From NCBI RefSeq assembly GCF_963677565.1, contig NZ_OY781981.1, positions 1,798,001 to 1,862,000 on the forward strand: DNA of 64,000 nt, given 5' to 3'. Positions 8,825 to 17,294 of the stretch are shown piece after piece. The first letter of the stretch is position 1; each line of letters opens with the position of its first letter. The notes under the pieces were generated by a model. That model worked only from the letters and a program-made list of their open reading frames with translations. It was not told the origin of the DNA and did no database searches. Source of the stretch: an uncultured Draconibacterium sp. GTDB lineage: Bacteria > Bacteroidota > Bacteroidia > Bacteroidales > Prolixibacteraceae. Both the position numbers and the translations under genes were made by a program.

Positions 8825-8857
8825 TTTCCAGTCTCAGTTTTCAGTTTCCAGTCTCAG
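8823..8857. repeat. 15-bp direct repeat after the rhomboid pair
   Basis: AGTTTCCAGTCTCAG occurs at 8823-8837 and 8843-8857, separated by TTTTC. The copies overlap the stop region of the rhomboid gene. Further AATCCTT repeats follow at about 8917-8950. There is no coding signal between 8825 and 8962. Confidence 0.7.
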
Positions 8858-8962
8858 ATAGAAGTGGGTTGAAAGAATTGATTGAGATGATGAAAAGCAC
8901 TACCTAAAAATCATAATTAATCCTTCATCATTAATCCTTTATCAATAATCCTTCAACCTTTA

Positions 8963-9889
8963 TTAGTCGTCATCCTGATAGGTGTGAGCTTGGTATATGC
9001 TGGCATTTAACTCGAATCCGATAAGTAAAATTAACGACATAACATACATCAGAAGCAATACTGCCAGTAATGTTCCTATTGATCCGTAAAGTATATTGTA
9101 TTGGCTAAAGTTATTTAGGTAATAGCTCATCCCGATAAATCCGAAAATACTTAAAATAGTTGCCAGTGAGCCACCGGCAGAAATAAAACGCCATTTAGTT
9201 TTTTTGGCAGGTGCCATATAATATAAAAACGAAAAGGCAAAAAAGAATATGGTAACCGTTATAATCCACTTTCCAACCGTTAGCAGGTATACCAAAAATT
9301 TGTCGCGGAGAATATCAATTTGGTCGAGGTAGTTAATTAATGCTTGTCCTCCGGTTAGCAATGCAATTGCTGCAACAAGCAACAGGGTAAAAATTACCAG
9401 CAGAATAATGGCTGCAAGGTATTGGCTCCACCATTTTCTTCTGTTTATGTTGTGCACGGTTGCATCAAAAGCACTCATCATCGAAACAAAGCCGTTTGTT
9501 GCAAACATAAGAGCCATAACAAAGTTTAACGATTTAACATTACGTCCCGGATCTTTTAAAACAATTTCGGTAATCGTTTCTTCTATTACAGGCCAGATTT
9601 TTTCAGGTACTAACTCCTTGATTATAATAAAAAGTTCTTGTTCGAAACCACTCGAAGGAATAAGAGTAAACAGGAAAATGATTCCGGGAAATAATGCCAG
9701 AAAAAAGGAAAAAGCAATGCCTGATGCCCGGGTGGTTATTGAGCCGTCAACAATACTTCGCCAAAAAAATAACATTACATCATACAATGGTACACCATCA
9801 AAAAGAGGCAACGAGATGCTTTTGGCGCGCTCAACTGCTCTTTCGCCCAGTTTTTTTAAACCTTTGAAAGTGATTTTGTCCGTTGCCAT
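8963..9889 (-). CDS. YihY/virulence factor BrkB family membrane protein
   Basis: A 308-residue protein with about six membrane helices and the family signature around residues 50-80 (FWRSIVDGSITTRASGIAFSFFLALFPGIIFLFTLIP). The later motifs TNGFVSMMSAFDATVHNINRRKWW and YILYGSIGTLLAVLLLMYV-like segments also fit. The family was once called RNase BN, but that activity belongs to another protein; the true role is unknown, possibly transport of envelope lipids or solutes. The gene lies 8 bp downstream of the DUF4783 gene on the same strand, so both are likely on one transcript. It ends in a short acidic tail (YQDDD). Confidence 0.9.
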   Translation of the reverse strand: MATDKITFKGLKKLGERAVERAKSISLPLFDGVPLYDVMLFFWRSIVDGSITTRASGIAFSFFLALFPGIIFLFTLIPSSGFEQELFIIIKELVPEKIWPVIEETITEIVLKDPGRNVKSLNFVMALMFATNGFVSMMSAFDATVHNINRRKWWSQYLAAIILLVIFTLLLVAAIALLTGGQALINYLDQIDILRDKFLVYLLTVGKWIITVTIFFFAFSFLYYMAPAKKTKWRFISAGGSLATILSIFGFIGMSYYLNNFSQYNILYGSIGTLLAVLLLMYVMSLILLIGFELNASIYQAHTYQDDD

Positions 9890-9897
9890 ATCGGCTG

Positions 9898-10314
9898 TTA
9901 TTGTTGTTCAATTCGGAGTTGATGAATATATTCTTTGCCACTGCTTTTTTTGAGCAAAAAGTAAACCCTAAAATCGCCTTTTTCAGTTTTTAGTTTTCCG
10001 ATAACTGATCTGGAATCAGCTTTTCCACTATTGTGTATAACTGAAAAAGCGTTCTCGACAACAGGAGGGAATTTACTAAAAAAGTTAGATACAATTTGCT
10101 GGGCTTGTGCCTTGCTGTATACATTGTCGTTATCAAGTACCACAAGTTCAACGTTCTGGTTAAAATACGAAGAAAGTACTTTTGCGTTTCCCGTATTCAG
10201 CCCAACAATTATTTCGTTGGGCAGTTTATTATCCTGCGGAAACCCGGAAGATACTGCAACCATGCTGCAAAGTAATACGATAACTGAAACTATTTCTTTT
10301 AGATTCTTCATCAT
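9898..10314 (-). CDS. DUF4783 family secreted protein
   Basis: A 138-residue protein with a signal peptide (about 1-25, ending at SSGFPQD) and a mature domain of about 110 residues. The domain has the NTF2-like alpha-beta pattern of DUF4783 (IIVGLNTGNAKVLSSYFNQNVELVV, YSKAQAQQIVSNFFSKFPP, GDFRVYFLLKK). DUF4783 proteins are found throughout Bacteroidota, often near rlmH and nadC, and have no assigned biochemical role. Two adjacent ATG codons (10314 and 10311) could serve as start. It is divergently transcribed from rlmH across a 187-bp AT-rich spacer that must hold both promoters. Confidence 0.85.
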   Translation of the reverse strand: MMKNLKEIVSVIVLLCSMVAVSSGFPQDNKLPNEIIVGLNTGNAKVLSSYFNQNVELVVLDNDNVYSKAQAQQIVSNFFSKFPPVVENAFSVIHNSGKADSRSVIGKLKTEKGDFRVYFLLKKSSGKEYIHQLRIEQQ

Positions 10315-10501
10315 TTTCTATTTCGGTAAATGTGTTGCATTATAAACAAAAACTATGCAAAAACACTTTTATACGCTTATTTTTACTGTAAATTTATAAA
10401 ATTAAAAATCAATTAGGCGATTGTAATAAAAACATAATTTTATTTAATTCGTCTTCAGATGATTAAGTGTTTACTCTTTTTTATGCTCAGAAAGTAAAAA
10501 G

Positions 10502-10975
10502 ATGAAGATTACATTATTGGTTGTTGGTAAAACTGATGCATCGTATTTACGCGATGGAATGAACGAATATTTAAAACGACTAAAACACTATGTTAATTTC
10601 GAGATGGAGGTGATTCCCGATATTAAAAAGGGAAAGAATACCAATGCCGAGTTACAAAAAAGCAAGGAAGGAGAACTTATTCTTTCTAAATTAACTGCGG
10701 GAAAAGAGCTGCACTTGTTTGATGAAAAAGGTAAAATGTTTTCGTCTGTTGAGTTTTCGCGTTTTTTGGAGAAAAAAATGATAAGCGGGCCTAAAGAATT
10801 AGTTTTGGTAGTGGGCGGCCCTTATGGTTTTTCTGACGAGGTGTATAAACGTGCAAGCACAAAGATTTCACTCTCGCGACTCACTTTCTCGCACCAAATG
10901 GTGCGATTGTTGTGTGTTGAACAAATTTACAGGGCAATGACAATTTTAAAAGGTGAACCTTATCATCACGAATAG
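10502..10975 (+). CDS. rlmH: 23S rRNA (pseudouridine1915-N3)-methyltransferase RlmH
   Basis: A 157-residue SPOUT-class methyltransferase that methylates pseudouridine 1915 in helix 69 of 23S rRNA on assembled 70S ribosomes. The trefoil-knot SAM site is seen in the LVVGGPYGFSDEV motif (about residues 102-114), and the invariant C-terminus LSRLTFSHQMVRLLCVEQIY...GEPYHHE is intact. Length matches the family. The gene is followed 3 bp later by a very large histidine kinase gene, so the two probably share a transcript. Confidence 0.97.
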   Translation: MKITLLVVGKTDASYLRDGMNEYLKRLKHYVNFEMEVIPDIKKGKNTNAELQKSKEGELILSKLTAGKELHLFDEKGKMFSSVEFSRFLEKKMISGPKELVLVVGGPYGFSDEVYKRASTKISLSRLTFSHQMVRLLCVEQIYRAMTILKGEPYHHE

Positions 10976-10978
10976 CCA

Positions 10979-13900
10979 ATGTTTTATAAACTAAATAAAT
11001 ACACTTACCTTATTTTGGCCATCGGAATTTTAGTGGTGGCAGCTATTCTTGAAAATGGTTTGCTGAGGCGGAATCCGGAAACAAAACTGATTGATGATTT
11101 CCAGACACAACTATTGGTAAACGAATCTACTTTAAACGACAAGCTGGCAGAGATCAAAGCTATTCTGCTTGAAGAAGATTTGGAAGATAACATAGGCGAA
11201 TTTTTTAGCAGGGAACAAACATTGATAAGGCAGACCGGTTTTGGTGTAATGGTCTTTAAAGGCAATGAGCTGTTCTTTTGGTCGGACCGGGGAATTACTT
11301 TTTATGATCGCCTGGAAGATGTTGCAGAAACATCGGGTCTGGCAAAATTACCAAATGGCTATTACCTGGTTGACACGGCAAAAGTGGGAGAGTATACGGC
11401 TGTAGCTTATCATCTTGTAAAGCGCAACTATACTTACGAAAACAAATACCTGCAAAACAATTTCTACAAGAGTTACAAGTTGCCAAGCGATTATATTATC
11501 CGAACAAAAAAATACAACCAGGGCTACGATATTGTAAACCTGAAAGGCGATTACCTGTTTACCCTTTTGCCCTACGGAAATTATTTGTGTACCACAAACC
11601 AGCTTTATTTCCCGGGAGCTATTTATTTTATCGGGCTTATTCTGTTATTGTTTTACTTCAGAAAAGAGTTTGTTGACAGTGTGGCGCCGTTTTTTCTTAA
11701 ACTTTTATCGCTGGGCGTGGCTTTGTTTGTGGTTTACTGGATACACCTGATTTTTGAGGTTCCCAAGGTTTTCTTTCATTTAAAGTTTTTTAGCCCTGAC
11801 TATTTTGCCATTAACGAATGGCTGCCTTCGCTGGGTGATTATTTTCTATTGGCCATTTTCTTTTTATTCTGGATTTACAATTTTGCAATTGACCTGAATA
11901 TTGAAGATTTAAAGAAAAATTCGCCGCTGCCGCGAAAGGGGATAATTATTTTGCTACTAATATTTAATGCCAGTTTATACCTGTTGGTAGACTATTTTAT
12001 TAAAGAACTGATTTATAATTCAACCGTTTCATTTGCACTTAATAAGATAATCGATATCTCTCCGCAAAGTATTTTAGGGATTTTTGCTGTTAGCTTGCTC
12101 TTGTTGGGGGTAGTCTTTTTTACTATCAGGGTTAACGAGAAAAACCTCAAGGATTTTAAGTTTTATGAAATTGTTCTTATAACGTTGGTAGTCAGTTTGT
12201 TTTTTGCCGGGGTACAATACCTGGCCGTTCAAAATGTATCTATTTATGCCCTCTTCCTGTTTATTCTTTGTGTTATTCTTTCGTCGCTTATAAGCCGGCA
12301 CTACCTGCAATCGTTTACTTTAAGCTACATGATCACTTATGTGGCCGTAGTTTCAATTTACTCGTTGGTAGTAATAAACCGAACCATCAGTAAAAAAGAC
12401 AAAGAGCAACAAAAACTGCTGGCAGTTACCCTGGTTGCTGAACGGGATCCTGCTGCCGAGGTTTTTCTGACTGAAATAAATTACCAGATCACTAAAGATC
12501 CTGCAATTCAAAGTTTGTTGGTTCAAAACGAGGATGAAGATGCTATTGAGTATATCCGGCAATCCTATTTTAATACCTATTTCCGGAAATATCTTTTAAA
12601 TATTCTGGTGTGCCACGATGAAAGTAATTTGATTATACCTTCTATGGATTATGAGGTTTCTTGCAGACCTTATTTGAATGAAAAAATAAAGTCGGAAGGA
12701 ATTCAGATTCCGGGCACAAACTTTTATTTTATGGATAATATGAACGGACGGATTTCTTACACCGGTCGTTTGAATTATCCACTGGCTGATGGCGGGCGAG
12801 GCATTACCATTTATATTGATCTTGATTCGGATTTATTGTTCGAAGGTATTGGTTTTCCGGAGTTGCTGATCGATAAATCGATGGCGCGTTCTGAAATCTA
12901 TCGCAAGTTCAATTACGCTAAATATTATGCCGGAGAGCTTACCGATAAGTTTGGTGATTATAACTACAACTACAACGGGCACGTTTATTTGAAATCGGAT
13001 GAAGAGTTTGCTTTTCTGCGTCAGGATAAATTTGAGCACCTGGTTTATCATACCAGCGAACAGAACTATGTTGTTGTGTCGAGGGAGTTGCTAACACCAA
13101 TTGATTATCTCATTTCATTTCCATATTTGTTTGTTTTCTATTTCCTGACTTTGCTAATTGTTCTCATTGTAATTAACCAGTCGATAAGGGAACGGCGGGT
13201 ATTTTTTGATTTGAAGTTTAAGATTCAGGCGGCTATAATTTCTATCGTATTTATCTCGCTGATGGTGGTAGCTGGCGTTACGCTATACTACAATGTTAAG
13301 GAATACCGGCAGAAACACCAGGACGATTTAAATGAAAAAATGAAATCGATAGCAGAGGAGATTGATATGCGCTTAACGGATAAAGCTGAAATAACACCCG
13401 AACTGGAAGACTGGCTGTTGGAAGAGCTTTCAAAACTTTCGAATATCTTCCGGACTGACATCAATATTTACGGAACCGACGGAAGACTAATTGCCTCTTC
13501 ACGTTCTGAGATTTTTGAACGAGGTTTGGTTTCATCACGTATTAACGCCCGGGCTAGTTACGAGGTTTATCAGAATTTTTCGATTAGCTATTTTCAACCC
13601 GAAAACATTGGGAAGATGTCCTATCTTTCTGCTTACAGACCAATTATTAATAATAGTGGCGATTATCTGGGGGTAATAAATTTGCCCTATTTTATCCGAC
13701 AAGATAATTACAGCCAGGAAATTTCAACTTTTATTGTGGCATTCATTAATTTGTATGTTCTGTTGTTTTTGGCCAGTATTATTGCTGCAGTTTTTATTGC
13801 CAATCAAATTACTCGCCCACTTGTTGTTATTCAGGAAAATCTGCAAAAAATGCAGTTGGGTAAACGAAATGAACCAATTCAGTACAACAAAAAGGATGAA

Positions 13901-14653
13901 ATTGGAAGTTTGGTAAAAGAGTACAATAAAAAAGTTGATGAACTGGCGATAAGTGCCGATCTGTTGGCGCGTTCAGAGCGGGAGTCGGCATGGCGTGAAA
14001 TGGCAAAACAAATTGCACACGAAATAAAAAATCCGTTAACCCCGATGAAACTTAATATTCAGTATTTGCAACGTGCCAAAGGGAATAATGAAGAATACAA
14101 TGAGTTTCTTGAACGTGTTACCTCTACGCTGATTGAGCAAATTGATAACCTGTCGAATATTGCCACCGAGTTCTCGAACTTTGCAAAAATTCCAACGGCT
14201 CGCAACCAGGTTTTCTGTTTGGCTGAGCAGCTGAAAAAAACAATCGACCTGTATGAAACACACGATCGGATTAGTATTGAGTTCGACTCAAATAGTTACG
14301 ACGATTTAGAAGTGAATGCCGATAGAGAACAGTTGTCGCGTGCAATAATTAATCTTATACGAAATGCCATTCAGGCCATTCCTCAGGATCGGTTTGGTAA
14401 GATTAAAATAGAATTGAAAAGGCGTGAACACATGGCCGTAATTTCGGTGAAAGACAATGGCGCAGGGATTGATACCGAATTGCGCGATAAATTGTTTAGC
14501 CCCAGTTTTACGACCAAAACCAGTGGAATGGGACTGGGACTGGCAATTGTAAAAAACATTGTAGAAAACTTTGCCGGAAGGATTTGGTTTGAAACAAAAA
14601 TGGGTAAAGGCACTACTTTCTTCCTCGAAATTCCGGTATACGAGCAAAACTAA
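10979..14653 (+). CDS. Very large NtrY-like membrane sensor histidine kinase
   Basis: A 1224-residue protein. The N-terminal half has one helix near residues 10-26, an extracytoplasmic region, then a cluster of about eight helices (about 210-460), a second extracytoplasmic sensor region (about 470-700), a helix pair around a further periplasmic domain, and a HAMP linker after ANQITRPLV. The kinase core has the phospho-acceptor H1014 in AKQIAHEIKNPLTPMK, followed by the N box (NLIRNAIQAI), G1 (DNGAGID) and G2 (GMGLGLAIVKNIV). This is the NtrY type of core. No response regulator gene is adjacent, so its partner is encoded elsewhere. The start, 3 bp after rlmH, is the only ATG that gives a membrane-targeting N-terminus. 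Confidence 0.93.
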   Translation: MFYKLNKYTYLILAIGILVVAAILENGLLRRNPETKLIDDFQTQLLVNESTLNDKLAEIKAILLEEDLEDNIGEFFSREQTLIRQTGFGVMVFKGNELFFWSDRGITFYDRLEDVAETSGLAKLPNGYYLVDTAKVGEYTAVAYHLVKRNYTYENKYLQNNFYKSYKLPSDYIIRTKKYNQGYDIVNLKGDYLFTLLPYGNYLCTTNQLYFPGAIYFIGLILLLFYFRKEFVDSVAPFFLKLLSLGVALFVVYWIHLIFEVPKVFFHLKFFSPDYFAINEWLPSLGDYFLLAIFFLFWIYNFAIDLNIEDLKKNSPLPRKGIIILLLIFNASLYLLVDYFIKELIYNSTVSFALNKIIDISPQSILGIFAVSLLLLGVVFFTIRVNEKNLKDFKFYEIVLITLVVSLFFAGVQYLAVQNVSIYALFLFILCVILSSLISRHYLQSFTLSYMITYVAVVSIYSLVVINRTISKKDKEQQKLLAVTLVAERDPAAEVFLTEINYQITKDPAIQSLLVQNEDEDAIEYIRQSYFNTYFRKYLLNILVCHDESNLIIPSMDYEVSCRPYLNEKIKSEGIQIPGTNFYFMDNMNGRISYTGRLNYPLADGGRGITIYIDLDSDLLFEGIGFPELLIDKSMARSEIYRKFNYAKYYAGELTDKFGDYNYNYNGHVYLKSDEEFAFLRQDKFEHLVYHTSEQNYVVVSRELLTPIDYLISFPYLFVFYFLTLLIVLIVINQSIRERRVFFDLKFKIQAAIISIVFISLMVVAGVTLYYNVKEYRQKHQDDLNEKMKSIAEEIDMRLTDKAEITPELEDWLLEELSKLSNIFRTDINIYGTDGRLIASSRSEIFERGLVSSRINARASYEVYQNFSISYFQPENIGKMSYLSAYRPIINNSGDYLGVINLPYFIRQDNYSQEISTFIVAFINLYVLLFLASIIAAVFIANQITRPLVVIQENLQKMQLGKRNEPIQYNKKDEIGSLVKEYNKKVDELAISADLLARSERESAWREMAKQIAHEIKNPLTPMKLNIQYLQRAKGNNEEYNEFLERVTSTLIEQIDNLSNIATEFSNFAKIPTARNQVFCLAEQLKKTIDLYETHDRISIEFDSNSYDDLEVNADREQLSRAIINLIRNAIQAIPQDRFGKIKIELKRREHMAVISVKDNGAGIDTELRDKLFSPSFTTKTSGMGLGLAIVKNIVENFAGRIWFETKMGKGTTFFLEIPVYEQN

Positions 14654-14689
14654 AAGTAAAACAATTGATAAATTATTTAGTAAAAATAC

Positions 14690-15088
14690 ATGGTTCCATT
14701 ATCTTTTAAAGAAATAACAAAACGACTTAAAACAATTGATTTCCCGGAAGTTGATGTAGTAATTGGCATCGGTTCGGGGGGTGTGCCGGCCGCAACAATG
14801 CTTGCTTATCATCTTGATGCAGAGCTGTTGGTTATGACCTTGAATTACCGTGATGAAAAAAATAATCCACGCTACACTGAACCCAAAGTATTGGAAAAAG
14901 CCAGCTGGGATTTAGATGGAAAGCGTATTTTGTTGGTGGACGATGTATCGGTGTCGGGAAAGACAATGGAGGCTGCACTCGCGCAACTTAAAGGTTTAAA
15001 TGTTAAAACATGTGCCATGAAAGGGAAAGCCGAATTTGTTCTGTTCCCTGAAATAAAAGAATGTGTAAAATGGCCATGGAAGGCTTAA
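14690..15088 (+). CDS. Phosphoribosyltransferase-domain protein
   Basis: A 132-residue type I phosphoribosyltransferase. The PRPP-binding loop is clear in ILLVDDVSVSGKTMEAAL (about residues 82-99), with the pyrophosphate loop GIGSGGVPAATMLAYHL at about 25-41. It is shorter than Hpt, Apt or xanthine PRTases and has a reduced hood domain, so the accepted base is unclear. It resembles the XGPRT/HGPRT-like short PRTases of Bacteroidota. It lies 36 bp after the histidine kinase and 22 bp before a lipoprotein gene, so it may be part of the same transcript. Confidence 0.85.
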   Translation: MVPLSFKEITKRLKTIDFPEVDVVIGIGSGGVPAATMLAYHLDAELLVMTLNYRDEKNNPRYTEPKVLEKASWDLDGKRILLVDDVSVSGKTMEAALAQLKGLNVKTCAMKGKAEFVLFPEIKECVKWPWKA

Positions 15089-15110
15089 TTAGCTTGTTTA
15101 TAAATTCGAA

Positions 15111-15578
15111 ATGAAGTATTCAAAGATTCTCATCATTTGTTTTGCAGCACTGATAGCCTGTGCAGCACCAACTACAAAAGAAGATTACCTCGACAGCTTT
15201 GAACGATTTGTTCAGCGGGTGGAGAGCAATCATAAAAAGTATACTCAAAAAGACTGGGAGTGGGCGGATCAGCGATTTGAGCGTTTCAACTCGGTATGGT
15301 ACCTCGATTATCGCGACGATTTTACTGTTGAAGACCAGATAAAAATTAAGGGACTTATTATTAAATACCACGCCTTAAAAAACAAAGAAAGTGTGGGAGA
15401 CCTATTACGCGATCTTTTTAAGGACGATGTAAACAATATTGGCGATAAAGTTCAGAAATACATTGATGAAGATATGGATGAGGATCTGGATAAAATAATT
15501 AAAGGAGCAACTGAAATTGGTGATTCAGCCGTGAAAGTAATGGAAGATATTGTTCGCGAGCTCGACGAATCTTTCTAA
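15111..15578 (+). CDS. Hypothetical small lipoprotein
   Basis: A 155-residue protein with a lipoprotein signal peptide (MKYSKILIICFAALIACAAP, lipobox cysteine at residue 17). The mature part is helical and strongly charged. It starts with TTKEDYLDSFERFVQRVE and contains the W-rich stretch DWEWADQRFERF, and it ends in an acidic helix with repeated DEDxD. I do not recognise an experimentally known family; similar small helical lipoproteins occur in Bacteroidota. It is likely anchored to a membrane in the periplasm. It is the last gene of the rightward rlmH-to-lipoprotein run and faces a convergent gene 15 bp away. Confidence 0.7.
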   Translation: MKYSKILIICFAALIACAAPTTKEDYLDSFERFVQRVESNHKKYTQKDWEWADQRFERFNSVWYLDYRDDFTVEDQIKIKGLIIKYHALKNKESVGDLLRDLFKDDVNNIGDKVQKYIDEDMDEDLDKIIKGATEIGDSAVKVMEDIVRELDESF

Positions 15579-15593
15579 ATCAGCAAGGCAAAG

Positions 15594-16655
15594 TTATTCA
15601 ATACAACGATCCATTAAATCTCTCGGAACCGAGAGAAACAAAGCAACACTTGCATATGGAGCACCCGAAACCGTAGATTTAATAAGGTAATCAGTGTCGG
15701 GGCGAGGCAGGGTGCTTCCCGGTTTAAAATTCGATTCAGTAACGTTAAAATTAATGTTGTTTGAATATCCAAATTTCGCCTCAAAACCAACCCATTTGTT
15801 TATTTGAGTAATAATTCCAACTGTGGCATCAATGGTTGATTGGCGCAATTGAATACTCTCTGTTTCGTTCAGAACCGTGTTATCGACACGTACCGTGTAG
15901 CTGGTTCCTGATATTTCGGCATCGCAAACGACATAGAATCTTTTGTTGATTTGTTTCCATGCTTTAAATCCTTGTGGCAGAAGTAAATCCAGTCCTATTC
16001 CATTTGCAAAGCGTTTGGAGTAATTAAAGACCGGATAAATGGCCGGATCGCCAAAAGTATATCCAAAATATGCGCCAAAAGCATAGTAGGTATTCAGGTC
16101 TTTTCGGGTGGCATAACCAATGGCCAGTGAAGATTTTAATAAGTCGCCAAAAGAAAAGTACCTGTTGTCGTGAATATGAAAATCGCCTGCCAGGCTCCAA
16201 CTGGTTTGCACCACCAGAGAATGATTGTCGTATAAATGGAACATACCTTTCATGTCGATACCCAATCGACGCAGACCTCTGTCGTTAAGTCCAACATACA
16301 TAGGGTAACCGTCGGGTTCGATATCTTCAAAATAGAACTGCTCGTTTACATAGCGGATTCCTCCTGTAAGTTTAACCCGCTGTTTGTTTAAAATGGGAAA
16401 TTTTAAGCGTGCTGTTACCGTTCTGTTTCCTGTAATCTCTGCCGACCCATCACCAATGGCTTCCAAATCAGACGTTGATGAAATATTATATTGAAAAGGA
16501 CCTTCCATTTTCAGGTATAAAAAACGCGTGGGCAGGTTGTTTTCAAAATAGGGTGTCCAATCTTCTTTCGAGATGGTATCCTGAGCAGATCCAGCCACAG
16601 CTATCACAACTAATATGAGTCCTAAAATATATTTCACAAGCCTTATAACGTTCAA
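15594..16655 (-). CDS. Predicted outer-membrane beta-barrel protein (DUF6268-like)
   Basis: A 353-residue protein with a signal peptide (about 1-25, ending VAGSAQ) and alternating amphipathic strands typical of an 12-14 strand barrel (LKMEGPFQYNIS, VTARLKFPIL, RVKLTGGIRYVNEQFYF, YAFGAYFGYTFGDP, WVGFEAKFGYSNNINFNV). I think it belongs to the DUF6268 barrel proteins, but only from general similarity. The start at 16655 is a TTG; a GTG six codons later (16637) is an alternative. It is the third gene of the minus-strand set after the barrel fusion and the histidine phosphatase, 12 bp behind the latter. Confidence 0.65.
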   Translation of the reverse strand: MNVIRLVKYILGLILVVIAVAGSAQDTISKEDWTPYFENNLPTRFLYLKMEGPFQYNISSTSDLEAIGDGSAEITGNRTVTARLKFPILNKQRVKLTGGIRYVNEQFYFEDIEPDGYPMYVGLNDRGLRRLGIDMKGMFHLYDNHSLVVQTSWSLAGDFHIHDNRYFSFGDLLKSSLAIGYATRKDLNTYYAFGAYFGYTFGDPAIYPVFNYSKRFANGIGLDLLLPQGFKAWKQINKRFYVVCDAEISGTSYTVRVDNTVLNETESIQLRQSTIDATVGIITQINKWVGFEAKFGYSNNINFNVTESNFKPGSTLPRPDTDYLIKSTVSGAPYASVALFLSVPRDLMDRCIE

Positions 16656-16667
16656 TCGTATTAATTA

Positions 16668-17294
16668 TTATTTCTTTAGAACAGTAGCTCCCAGGTTTTC
16701 TTTGCCATTGTTTTGTATGATTTGCCAACCTCTTTTTTCCAGCTCTTTTGAAATGTTGCGGTTAATAAAACCATGCGTTACAAGTATTACCTGATTGTTT
16801 TGTTCTGCTTTGTATTCGATAAAATTACAGACATCGTCAACACGGTCTTTTGCTTCCTGAAATGATTCTGATCCGGGTTTTTCAAGCCCCATCAACCACA
16901 TTGTTCTCGATATGGAAGTCCATGCTTTGTAAGGCAGATAAAGTGGCAACCAAATCATGTGCATTTCAAATTCGTTTAGTTCTTTTAAAGACACAATTGC
17001 TGCCGAGTCGCCGAATAGTTTTAAGCCCGTGGCAATTGATCTTGGCAGGGCACTTACATAAACTGTATCTGTAATTCTCGCGGGGATTTTATTCAGCACT
17101 GTATCCGGATCGAACTGTTTTATTGGAGCAGTATCGTAATTCTCACGTAATCGTGAAGCCTTTTTAGCTCCCACCCAACCTTTTTGTTCCAGTTTCACTG
17201 AAGCATGACGAATCAGAATCACTTCCTGAGCCTGCATGTGCATCGTACAAAATATTGCACCAAGTATGAGAATTAATTGAACAAATGTCTTCAA
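16668..17294 (-). CDS. Secreted histidine phosphatase family protein
   Basis: A 208-residue phosphoglycerate-mutase-like phosphatase with a signal peptide (about 1-22, ending HMQAQ). The catalytic histidine is in VILIRHASVK (RHA rather than RHG). A phosphate-binding arginine lies in SALPRSIATGLK and the second histidine in ILVTHGFINR, so the active site looks complete. It should act in the periplasm or at the surface on an unknown phosphoester. The start is a TTG whose last bases overlap the TGA of the upstream barrel-fusion gene (TTGA), indicating translational coupling. It could dephosphorylate a product of the kinase-like region in that upstream protein; that is inference. Confidence 0.85.
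   Translation of the reverse strand: MKTFVQLILILGAIFCTMHMQAQEVILIRHASVKLEQKGWVGAKKASRLRENYDTAPIKQFDPDTVLNKIPARITDTVYVSALPRSIATGLKLFGDSAAIVSLKELNEFEMHMIWLPLYLPYKAWTSISRTMWLMGLEKPGSESFQEAKDRVDDVCNFIEYKAEQNNQVILVTHGFINRNISKELEKRGWQIIQNNGKENLGATVLKK

Noticed and set aside
10315..10501. Candidate tRNA or riboswitch in the spacer between DUF4783 and rlmH
   Set aside because: The sequence is AT-rich without a cloverleaf or conserved riboswitch core; it most likely holds two divergent promoters.
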